Below are positions 25,101-37,172 of a DNA stretch of 64,000 nucleotides, one piece after another. Under the pieces are notes generated by a model. It made no database searches. It worked only from the letters and a program-made list of their open reading frames with translations, and had not been told where the DNA came from. This DNA comes from Mesostigma viride (taxonomy: Eukaryota > Streptophyta > Mesostigmatophyceae > Mesostigmatales > Mesostigmataceae), in contig RPFO01000017.1 of NCBI GenBank assembly GCA_009746045.1, positions 2,228,040-2,292,039 on the forward strand, read 5' to 3'. The position numbers were made by a program, and so were the translations under genes. Every line of letters begins with the position of its first letter. Position 1 is the stretch's first letter.

Positions 25101-28100
25101 GGCGACGGCACTCACATGTACACACACCGCGCACGCAAGGGGCGGCTGCACACACACGTACACACACCATGCACGCAATTGCCGGCATGCACACACACGT
25201 ACATCCACCGCGCACGCAAGGGGCAACTGCACACACATGTACACACACCGCGCACGCTTGGGGCAGCTGCACTCACATGTACACACACCGCGCACGCTTG
25301 GGGCGGCTGCACACACACGTACATACACCGCGCACGCAAGGGGCGGCTGCACACATACGTACCTACACCGCGCACGCAAGGGGCGGCTGCACACACACGT
25401 ACATACACCGCGCACGCAAGGACCGGCTCCACTCACATGTACATCCACCGCGCAACCACGGGGCGGCTGCACACACACGTACATACACCGCGCACGCAAG
25501 GGGCTGCTGCACACACACTTACACACAAAATGCACGCTTGGGGCGACGGCACTCACATGTACATACACCGCGCACGAAAGGGGTGGCTGCACACACACGT
25601 ACACACACCATGCACGCAAGGAGCGACTTCACGCACAGGTACACACACCATGCACGCAAGGTTCGGCTGCACACACATGTACATCCACCGCGCACGCAAG
25701 GGGCGGCTGCACACACATGTACATACACCATGCACGCAAGGGGCGGCTGCACACACCTGTACACACACCGCGCACGCAAGGGGCGAGTGCACACACACGT
25801 ACACACACCGCGCACGCAAGGGGCGGCTGCACACACACGTACACACACCATGCACGCAATTGCCGGCATGCACACACACGTACATCCACCGCGCACGCAA
25901 GGGGCAACTGCACACACATGTACACACACCGCGCACGCTTGGGGCAGCTGCACTCACATGTACACACACCGCGCACGCTTGGGGCGGCTGCACACACACG
26001 TACATACACCGCGCACGCTTGGGGCGGCTGCACACACACGTACCTACACCGCGCACGCAAGGGGCGGCTGCACACACACTTACACACAAAATGCACGCTT
26101 GGGGCGACGGCACTCACATGTACACACACCGCGCACGCAAGGGGCGGCTGCACACACACGTACACACACCATGCACGCAATTGCCGGCATGCACACACAC
26201 GTACATCCACCGCGCACGCAAGGGGCAACTGCACACACATGTACACACACCGCGCACGCTTGGGGCAGCTGCACTCACATGTACACACACCGCGCACGCT
26301 TGGAGCGGCTGCACACACACGTACATACACCGCGCACGCAAGGGGCGGCTGCACACATACGTACCTACACCGCGCACGCAAGGGGCGGCTGCACACACAC
26401 GTACATACACCGCGCACGCAAGGACCGGCTCCACTCACATGTACATCCACCGCGCAACCACGGGGCGGCTGCACACACACGTACATACACCGCGCACGCA
26501 AGGGGCTGCTGCACACACACTTACACACAAAATGCACGCTTGGGGCGACGGCACTCACATGTACATACACCGCGCACGAAAGGGGTGGCTGCACACACAC
26601 GTACATCCACCGCGCACGCAAGGGGCGGCTGCACACACACATACATACACCATGCACGCAAGGGGCGAGTGCAAAAACATGTACATACGCCGCGCACGCA
26701 AGGGGCAACTGCCCACACATGGACATACACCATGCACGCAAGGGGCGGCTGCACACACATGTACATCCACCGCGCACGCAAGGGGCGAGTGCACACACAC
26801 GTACACACACCGCGCACGCAAGGGGCGGCTGCACACACACGTACACACACCATGCACGCAATTGCCGGCATGCACACACACGTACATACACCGCGCACGC
26901 AAGGGGCGAGTGCGCACACACGTACATACACCGCGCACGCAAGGGGGGCTGCACACACACGTACATACACCGCGCACGCAAGGGGCCAGTGCAAGCACAT
27001 GTACATACACCATGCACGCAAGGGCCGGCATGCACAGAAACGTACATACACCGCGCACGCAAGGGGCTGCTGCACACACACGTACACACACCATGCACGC
27101 ACGGGGCGGCTGCACACACACGTACATCCACTGCGCACGCACGGGGCCGGCGACTGCACACACATGTACATAAACCATGCACGCAAGGGGCGGCTGCACA
27201 CACATGTACATCCACCGCGCACGCAAGGGGCGAGTGCAAACACATGTACATACACCGCGCACGCAAGGACAAGGATGCACACACATGTACATACACCGCG
27301 CACGCAAGGGGCGGCTGCACACGCACGTACATACACCGCGCACGCAAGGGGCGGCTGCACACACACGTACATCCACCGCGCACGCAAGGGGCAACTGCAC
27401 ACACATGTACACACACCGCGCACGCTTGGGGCAGCTGCACTCACATGTACACACACCGCGCACGCAAGGGGCGGCTGCACACACACGTACATCCACCGCG
27501 CACGCAAGGGGCAACTGCACACACACGTACATCCACCGCGCACGCAAGGGGCGGCTGCACACACACGTACACACACCGCGCACGCAAGGGGCAACTGCAC
27601 ACACATGTACACACACCGCGCACGCTTGGGGCGGCTGCACACACACGTACCTACACCGCGCACGCAAGGGGCGGCTGCACACACACGTACATACACCGCG
27701 CACGCAAGGGGCAACTGCACACACATGTACATACACCGCGCACGCAAGGGGCAACTGCACACACATGTACACACACCGCGCACGCAAGGGGCAACTGCAC
27801 ACACACGTACACACACCGCGCACGCTTGGGGCGGCTGCACACACACGTAAATACACCGCGCACGCAAGGGGCGGCTGCACACACACGTACATCCACCGCG
27901 CACGCAAGGGGCAACTGCACACACATGTACACACACCGCGCACGCAAGGGGCAACTGCACACACACGTACACACACCGCGCACGCTTGGGGCGGCTGCAC
28001 ACACACGTAAATACACCGCGCACGCAAGGACCGGCTCCACTCACATGTACATCCACCGCGCACCACGGGGCGGCTGCACACACACGTACATACACCGCGC

Positions 28101-31100
28101 ACGCAAGGGGCTGCTGCACACACACTTACACACAAAATGCACGCTTGGGGCGACGGCACTCACATGTACATACACCGCGCACGCAAGGGGCGGCTGCACA
28201 CACACGTACACACACCATGCACGCAAGGGCGACTTCACGCACAGGTACACACACCATGCACGCAAGGTTCGGCTGCACACACATGTACATCACCGCGCAC
28301 GCAAGGGGCGGCTGCACACACATGTACATACACCATGCACGCAAGGGGCGGCTGCACACACCTGTACACACACCGCGCACGCAAGGGGCGAGTGCACACA
28401 CACGTACACACACCGCGCACGCAAGGGGCGGCTGCACACACACGTACACACACCATGCACGCAATTGCCGGCTGCACACACACGTACATCCACCGCGCAC
28501 GCAAGGGGCAACTGCACACACATGTACACACACCGCGCACGCTTGGGGCAGCTGCACACACATGTACACACACCGCGCACGCTTGGGGCGGCTGCACACA
28601 CACGTACATACACCGCGCACGCGGGGCGGCTGCACACACATGTACATCCACCGCGCACGCAAGGGGCGAGTGCAACACATGTACATACACCATGCACGCA
28701 AGGGCGGCTGCACACACATGTACATCCACCGCGCACGCAAGGGGCGAGTGCACACACACGTACACACACCGCGCACGCAAGGGGCGGCTGCACACACACG
28801 TACACACACCATGCACGCAATTGCCGGCATGCACACACACGTACATCCACCGCGCACGCAAGGGGCAACTGCACACACATGTACACACACCGCGCACGCT
28901 TGGGGCAGCTGCACTCACATGTACACACACCGCGCACGCAAGGGCCGGCTGCACACACACGTACACACACCATGCACGCAATTGCCGGCATGCACACACA
29001 CGTACACACACCGCGCACGCAAGGGGCGGCTGCACACACACGTACACACACCATGCACGCAATTGCCGGCATGCACACACACGTACGTCCACCGCGCACG
29101 CAAGGGGCAACTGCACACACATGTACACACACCGCGCACGCTTGGGGCAGCTGCACACACACGTACATACACCGCGCACGCAAGGGCGGCTGCACACACA
29201 CGTACATACACCGCGCACGCAAGGGGCAACTGCACACACATGTACACACACCGCGCACGCAAGGGGCAACTGCACACACACGTACACACACCGCGCACGC
29301 AAGGGGCGGCTGCACACACACGTACCTACACCGCGCACGCAAGGGGCGGCTGCACACACACGTACACCACCGCGCACGCAAGGGGCAACTGCACACACAT
29401 GTACACACACCGCGCACGCAAGGGGCGGCTGCACACACACGTACACACACCGCGCACGCAAGGGCCGGCTGCACACACACGTACATCCACCGCGCACGCA
29501 AGGGGCAACTGCACACACACGTACATCCACCGCGCACGCAAGGGGCGGCTGCACACACACGTACACACACCGCGCACGCAAGGGGCAACTGCACACACAT
29601 GTACACACACCGCGCACGCTTGGGGCGGCTGCACACACACGTACCTACACCGCGCACGCAAGGGGCGGCTGCACACACACGTACATACACCGCGCACGCA
29701 AGGGGCAACTGCACACACATGTACATACACCGCGCACGCAAGGGGCAACTGCACACACATGTACCTACACCGCGCACGCAAGGGGCAACTGCACACACAC
29801 GTACCTACACCGCGCACGCTTGGGGCGGCTGCACACACACGTACCTACACCGCGCACGCAAGGGGCGGCTGCACACACACGTACACACACCATGCACGCA
29901 AGGGCCGGCTGCACACACACGTACATCCCCCGCGCACGCTTGGGGCGGCTGCACACACACGTACCTACACCGCGCACGCAAGGGGCGGCTGCACACACAC
30001 GTACATCCACCGCGCACGCAAGGGGCAACTGCACACACATGTACACACACCGCGCACGCTTGGGGCAGCTGCACTCACATGTACACACACCGCGCACGCA
30101 AGGGGCGGCTGCACACACACGTACATCCACCGCGCACGCAAGGGGCAACTGCACACACACGTACATCCACCGCGCACGCAAGGGGCGGCTGCACACACAC
30201 GTACACACACCGCGCACGCAAGGGGCGACTGCACACACATGTACATCCACCGCGCACGCAAGGGCCGGCTGCACACACACGTACACACACCATGCACGCA
30301 AGGGCCGGCTGCACACACACGTACATCCACCGCGCACGCAAGGGCCGGCTGCACACACACGTACATACACCGCGCACGCAAGGGGCAACTGCACACACAT
30401 GTACACACACCGCGCACGCAAGGGGCAACTGCACACACACGTACACACACCGCGCACGCTTGGGGCGGCTGCACACACACGTACCTACACCGCGCACGCA
30501 AGGGGCGGCTGCACACACACGTACATCCACCGCGCACGCAAGGGGCAACTGCACACACATGTACACACACCGCGCACGCTTGGGGCAGCTGCACTCACAT
30601 GTACACACACCGCGCACGCAAGGGGCGGCTGCACACACACGTACATCCACCGCGCACGCAAGGGGCAACTGCACACACACGTACATCCACCGCGCACGCA
30701 AGGGGCGGCTGCACACACACGTACACACACCGCGCACGCAAGGGGCAACTGCACACACATGTACACACACCGCGCACGCTTGGGGCGGCTGCACACACAC
30801 GTACCTACACCGCGCACGCAAGGGGCGGCTGCACACACACGTACATACACCGCGCACGCAAGGGGCAACTGCACACACATGTACATACACCGCGCACGCA
30901 AGGGGCAACTGCACACACATGTACACACACCGCGCACGCAAGGGGCAACTGCACACACACGTACACACACCGCGCACGCTTGGGGCGGCTGCACACACAC
31001 GTAAATACACCGCGCACGCAAGGGGCGGCTGCACACACACGTACATCCACCGCGCACGCAAGGGGCAACTGCACACACATGTACACACACCGCGCACGCT

Positions 31101-34100
31101 TGGGGCAGCTGCACTCACATGTACACACACCGCGCACGCAAGGGCCGGCTGCACACACACGAAAAACCACCGCGCACGCAAGGGGCAACTGCACACACAC
31201 GTACATACACCGCGCACGCAAGGGGCGGCTGCACACACACGTACACACACCGCGCACGCAAGGGGCAACTGCACACACATGTACACACACCGCGCACGCT
31301 TGGGGCGGCTGCACACACACGTACCTACACCTTGCACGCAAGGGGCGGCTGCACACACACGTACATACACCGCGCACGCAAGGGGCAACTGCACACACAT
31401 GTACATACACCGCGCAACCACGGGGCGGCTGCACACACACGTACATACACCGCGCACGCAAGGGGCAACTGCACACACATGTACACACACCGCGCACGCT
31501 TGGGGCGGCTGCACACACACGTACCTACACCGCGCACGCAAGGGGCGGCTGCACACACACGTACATACACCGCGCACGCAAGGGGCAACTGCACACACAT
31601 GTACATACACCGCGCAACCACGGGGCGGCTGCACACACACGTACACACACCGCGCACGCAAGGGGCAGCTGCACACACACGTACATACACCATGCACGCA
31701 AGGGGCTGCACACACACTTACACACACCTTGCACGCAAGGGCCGGCATGCACACACACTGGCATACACCGCGCACGCAAGGGGCGGCTGCACACACGTAC
31801 ATACACCGCGCACGCAAGGGGCGAGTGCACACACACGTACACACACCGCGCACGCAATTAAGGGACGGCTGCACACACACGTACATACACCGCGCACGCA
31901 AGGGGCAACGGCACTCACATGTACATACACCATGCACGCAAGGGGCGGCTGCACACACACGTACACACACCATGCACGCAAGGAGCGACTTCACGCACAG
32001 GTACACACACCATGCACGCAAGGTTCGGCTGCACACACATGTACATCCACCGCGCACGCAAGGGGCGGCTGCACACACATGTACATACACCATGCACGCA
32101 AGGGGCGGCTGCACACACCTGTACATCCACCGCGCACGCAAGGGGCGAGTGCACACACACGTACACACACCGCGCACGCAAGGGGCGGCTGCACACACAC
32201 GTACACACACCATGCACGCAAGGGCCGGCATGCACACACAGTATACACACACCGCGCACGCAAGGGGCGGCTGCACACACACGTACATACACTGCGCACG
32301 CAAGGGGCTGCTGCACACACACTTACACTCACCATGCACGCAAGGGGCGGCTGCACACACACGTACATACACCGCGCACGCAAGGGACGGCTGCACACAC
32401 ACGTACATACACCGCGCACGCAAGGGGCAACTGCCCGCACATGTACATCCACCGCGCACGCAATTAAGGGACGGCTGCACACACACGTACATACACCGCG
32501 CACGCAAGGGGCAACGGCACTCACATGGACATACACCATGCACGCAAGGGGCGGCTGCACACACACGTACATACACCGCGCACGCAAGGGGCTGCTGCAC
32601 ACACACTTACACACACAATGCACGCAATTAGGGGCGACGGCACTCACATGTACATACTCTTGGGCGGCTGCACTCACATGTACATACACCGCGCATGCAA
32701 GGGGCAACTGCACACACACGTACACACACCATGCACGCAAGGGCCGGCATGCACACACACGTACATACACTGCGCACGCAAGGGGCAACTGCACACACAC
32801 GTACACACACCATGCACGGAAGGGACGGCTGCACTCACATGTACACACACCATGCACGCAAGGGCCGGCTGCACACACACGTACATACACCATGCACGCA
32901 AGGGGCTGCACACACACTTACACACCACCTTGCACGCAAGGGCCGGCATGCACACACACTGGCATACACCGCGCACGCAAGGGGCGGCTGCACACACGTA
33001 CATACACCGCGCACGCAAGGGGCGAGTGCACACACACGTACACACACCGCGCACGCAATTAAGGGACGGCTGCACACACACGTACATACACCGCGCACGC
33101 AAGGGGCAACGGCACTCACATGTACATCCACCATGCACGCAAGGGGCGGCTGCACACACACGTACACACACCATGCACGCAAGGACAAGGATTCACACAC
33201 ATGTACACACACAAAGCACGCAAGGGGCTGCTGCACACACACGTACATACACCGCGCACGCAAGGGGCGGCTGCACTCACATGTACACACACCACGCACG
33301 CAAGGGGCGGCTGCACACACACGTACATACACTGCGCACGCACGGGGCGACTGCACACACATGTACATAAACCATGCACGCAAGGGGCGGCTGCACACAC
33401 ATGTACATACACCGCGCACGCAAGGGGCGAGTGCAAACACATGTACATACACCGCGCACGCAAGGACAAGGATGCACACACATGTACATACACCGCGCAC
33501 GCAAGGGGCGGCTGCACACACACGTACATACACCGCGCACGCAAGGGGCGAGTGCGCACACACGTACATACACCGCGCACGCAAGGGGCGGCTGCACACA
33601 CACGTACATACACCGCGCACGCACGGGGCCAGTGCAAGCACATGTACATACACCATGCACGCAAGGGGCGGCTGCACACACATGTACATACACCGCGCAC
33701 GCAAGGGGCGAGTGCAAACACATGTACATACACCGCGCACGCAAGGGGCAACTGCCCGCACATGTACATCCACCGCACACGCAAGGGGCGGCTGCACACA
33801 CATGTACATACACCGCGCACGCAAGGGGCGGCTGCACACACACGTACATACACCGCGCACGCAAGGGGCGAGTGCGCACACACGTACATACACCGCGCAC
33901 GCAAGGGGGGCTGCACACACACGTACATACACCGCGCACGCAAGGGGCCAGTGCAAGCACATGTACATACACCATGCACGCAAGGGCCGGCATGCACAGA
34001 AACGTACATACACCGCGCACGCAAGGGGCTGCTGCACACACACGTACACACACCATGCACGCACGGGGCGGCTGCACACACACGTACATCCACTGCGCAC

Positions 34101-35150
34101 GCACGGGGCCGGCGACTGCACACACATGTACATAAACCATGCACGCAAGGGGCGGCTGCACACACATGTACATCCACCGCGCACGCAAGGGGCGAGTGCA
34201 AACACATGTACATACACCGCGCACGCAAGGACAAGGATGCACACACATGTACATACACCGCGCACGCAAGGGGCGGCTGCACACGCACGTACATACACCG
34301 CGCACGCAAGGGGCGGCTGCACACACACGTACATACACCGCGCACGCACGGGGCCAGTGCAAGCACATGTACATACACCATGCACGCAAGGGGCGGCTGC
34401 ACACACATGTACATACACCGCGCACGCAAGGGGCGAGTGCAAACACATGTACATACACCGCGCACGCAAGGGGCAACTGCCCGCACATGTACATCCACCG
34501 CGCACGCAAGGGGCGGCTGCACACACATGTACACACACCATGCACGCAAGGACAAGGATGCACACACATGTACACACACCATGCACGCAAGGGGCGGCTG
34601 CACACACACGTACACACACCGCGCACGCAAGGGGCGAGTGCAAACACATGTACATACACCATGCACGCAAGGACAAGGATGCACACACATGTACACACAC
34701 CATGCACGCAAGGGGCGGCTGCACACACACGTACATACACAATGCACGGTTGGGGCGACGGCACTCACATGTACATACACCATGCACGCAAGGACAAGGA
34801 TGCACACACATGTACATACACCGCGCACGCAAGGGGCGGCTGCACACACACGTACATACACCGCGCACGCAAGGGGCGAGTGCGCACACACGTACATCCA
34901 CCGCGCACGCAAGGGGCGGCTGCACACACACGTACATACACCGCGCACGCAATGGGCGAGTGCAAACACATGTACATACACCGCGCACGCAAGGGGCGGC
35001 TGCACACACACGTACACACACCATGCACGCAAGGGCCGGCATGCACACACACGTACATACACCGCGCACGCAAGGGGCGGCTGCACAGAAACGTACACAC
35101 ACCGCGCACGCAAGGGCCGGCTGCACACACATGTACATACACCTTGCACG
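22197..35150. repeat. 40-bp satellite array, part 2, with higher-order structure
   Basis: About 320 further copies of the 40-bp unit. Diagnostic variants recur in blocks. GGACCGGCTCCACTC followed by CGCAACCACGG appears near 22,307, 24,458, 25,420, 26,422 and 28,028 (spacing about 960-1,600 bp). The TTCACGCACAGG variant is near 19,690, 25,630, 28,230 and 31,990. The GCAATTGCCGGCATGC unit is repeated many times. This indicates block duplication. Occasional 39- or 41-bp units shift the frames of the very long ORFs, the largest of which covers 22,324-32,631. Because the consensus is stop-free in six frames, these are not annotated as genes. Confidence 0.97.
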
Positions 35151-35330
35151 TACAACACACAACACACACACACAACAAAAAATTATATACACACACACAC
35201 GCACACGCACACGCACACGCACACGCACACGCACACGCACACGCACACGCACACGCACACGCACAACACACACAACACACACAACACACACACGCACACG
35301 TGAACAACACACACACACAACAATTATAAT
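35151..35330. repeat. CA / CACACG microsatellite
   Basis: The 40-bp array decays into AACACACAACACAC, then about a dozen CACACG hexamers (around 35,197-35,265), then mixed CA repeats. Confidence 0.95.
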
Positions 35331-35430
35331 ATTAGTGTAGTATATCAAACAAAATAGTAATAAAGTATTTGCAAGCGTACTTCGTGTGAATTATGTGTAG
35401 ACGAGAATAGAAGCTAAACAAAACTCTAAT

Positions 35431-35498
35431 GGAGAAAGAGGGATTCGAACCCTTGGGAAAGTTACCCCATACATAGCATTCCACTCGGACATTTCTCC
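35431..35498 (-). pseudogene. tRNA-Ser-like remnant lacking the anticodon arm
   Basis: On the minus strand GGAGAAA and TTTCTCC pair as a 7-bp acceptor stem. AGGGTTCGAATCCCT is a good T-arm and GGGGTAACTTTCCC resembles a class II variable arm. The D-arm side reads TGTCCGAGTGG as in tRNA-Ser. The whole is only 68 nt; the D-arm 3' half and anticodon stem-loop are missing. It is a decayed or truncated tRNA gene, or a SINE head; I see no second copy in the window. Confidence 0.55.
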
Positions 35499-35558
35499 GA
35501 AAAAAAGGTCACGTAAGCTAAGGGTGGAGAGTTAAGGGTGTAGGTTGTAGGATGTATG

Positions 35559-35592
35559 GTGTAGGGTGTAGGGTGTAGGGTGTAGGGTGTCT
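35559..35592. repeat. GTGTAGG tandem, telomere-variant-like
   Basis: Four to five copies of GTGTAGG, preceded by looser relatives (GTTAAGGGTGTAGG). It resembles a T-to-G variant of the TTTAGGG telomere unit. Confidence 0.6.
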
Positions 35593-35935
35593 TGAGCTTT
35601 CTTTTTTGAGATCAATAGAGTCCCCTTCCATGATCATGTGCGTGATCTGGTTATGATTTTCATCTATGGCGTGTGTGGCCACATCGTGTATTTACAACTT
35701 TCTAGCCATGGATAACTAGGTAACCATAAATTGGTTACCATGATAACTAGGTAAAAACGTGTTGGTTTCAGAATACATGTGATCGCTGCATTGTCATCTA
35801 CAATGTACAAATCAATCACGGATTTCGGGGCTACGGATTTCGGGGCTAAGTTTTTGTGGGTAGAGATTGGCAAGGGTGTCTTTATCTTGCCACTTGGTCA
35901 CTTGGTGTGCATTACGTCTGTTCTTGCGTTGGAGT

Positions 35936-36241
35936 CAAAAAACTGTCCGTGTGTGGTGGTGGACTTTTCCTCACGGGCAGTCGCCATATGTCATACAAGC
36001 ACTTGTTCGGCGTACCACTAGCTCATGTATGTCACCATTGTAATTTTGCGTTGTAACAGCATTTCTCGGAGCCAACGGCCGTTGGACTCAAAAAACTGAC
36101 CGTGTGTGGTGGTGGACTTTTCCTCACGGGCAGTCGCCATATGTCATACAAGCACTTGTTCGGCGTACCACTAGCTCGTGGATGTCACCATTGTAATTTT
36201 GAGTTGTAACAGCATTTCTCGGAGCCAACGGCCGTTGGACT
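35936..36241. repeat. 153-bp tandem duplication ending in the palindrome dyad
   Basis: Copies 35,936-36,088 and 36,089-36,241 differ at only a few bases. Each ends with ATTTCTCGGAG and CCAACGGCCGTTGG, so the duplication copied a dyad with its flank. Confidence 0.9.
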
Positions 36242-37053
36242 TCGAAAAACTGATAGCCTTGTCTGAAGGTGTGTGCGTGAATGGCACATGTGCATCGTCG
36301 GGGGGAGTTTTCTCAAGAGCCACATGTGGTAGTGTAAGGTGGGCATGCTTAGTGCGTACGGGTGGGAGGGACAAGAGGTGCAGAAGTTGACGGCTTTTGA
36401 CCTTGGGAAATGACACGGCACACATAAGACAACAAAGTGATAATTTTAATGTCTTTACTGGTGTACTGTCAATTTCTCCGAGCCAACGGCCGTTGGACTC
36501 TCGAAACTCTCCTGTCTACAAAGTGTGTGCGTGCGATGGCACTTGTTCCATGTGCCGGGGGGGGGTGAGAAATCTGTCGTTCATTAATTTGTGCCTCGTC
36601 GGGGTGGGCATGCATGAATTTGTGCCTCGTCGGGGTGGACATGCATGAAAGCATTTTCATTGGTACTCGGGGTTCAATATTTTTGTCTTGCTGTTGAAAC
36701 GTCGACGTGCTCTTCTCCTGCTCTTTTTTTTTCCTACTCAACGGCCGTTGGTGCTTTTAAACTTGCCCAGCGTTATGACTAGGATGCCCTTCTTTACTGC
36801 TAGCCACCGCCCCTTGTGTACAATGCTAGAATTAGGCCGGGGTAATGGTACACGTCCACCGCGTCCCCAGTGCAAGGTTCGTGAATGCGCTGGTTCGTAA
36901 AAAATTCGGCACTTGGAAGGTTCGAACACCTGACCCCACTTTCGTTATTTCAACATGCCCTGAACGAAAAAGCTGCGTAAAGGATACATTAACCGTTCCC
37001 TGTTATTCTTGATTATATTGCGATATCATGGACGTACACACGCGGTTGGTGGT

Positions 37054-37172
37054 CCGTACTTGCCAACTGCACTTGCAAACTGACTGACTGACTGCCTCCG
37101 TTACGCACTTGCGTGTGTTTCCGTACTTGCCAACTGAACTTGCAAACTGACTGAATGACTGCCTCCGTTACG
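37054..37172. repeat. 67-bp-period duplication
   Basis: CCGTACTTGCCAACTG, then CTTGCAAACTGACTGA and GCCTCCGTTACG, occurs at 37,054 and again at 37,121. Confidence 0.85.

Noticed and set aside
22324-32631. Plus-strand ORF of about 3,435 codons (and many others up to 1,890 codons plus and 843 minus) rich in His/Thr/Arg or Cys/Val
   Set aside because: Produced by a 40-bp satellite with no stop trinucleotide on either strand; overlapping frames are equally open and there is no start, splice or domain signal.
36917-36935. T-arm-like GGTTCGAACACC
   Set aside because: Isolated hairpin without acceptor or D-arm; too short to call a tRNA.
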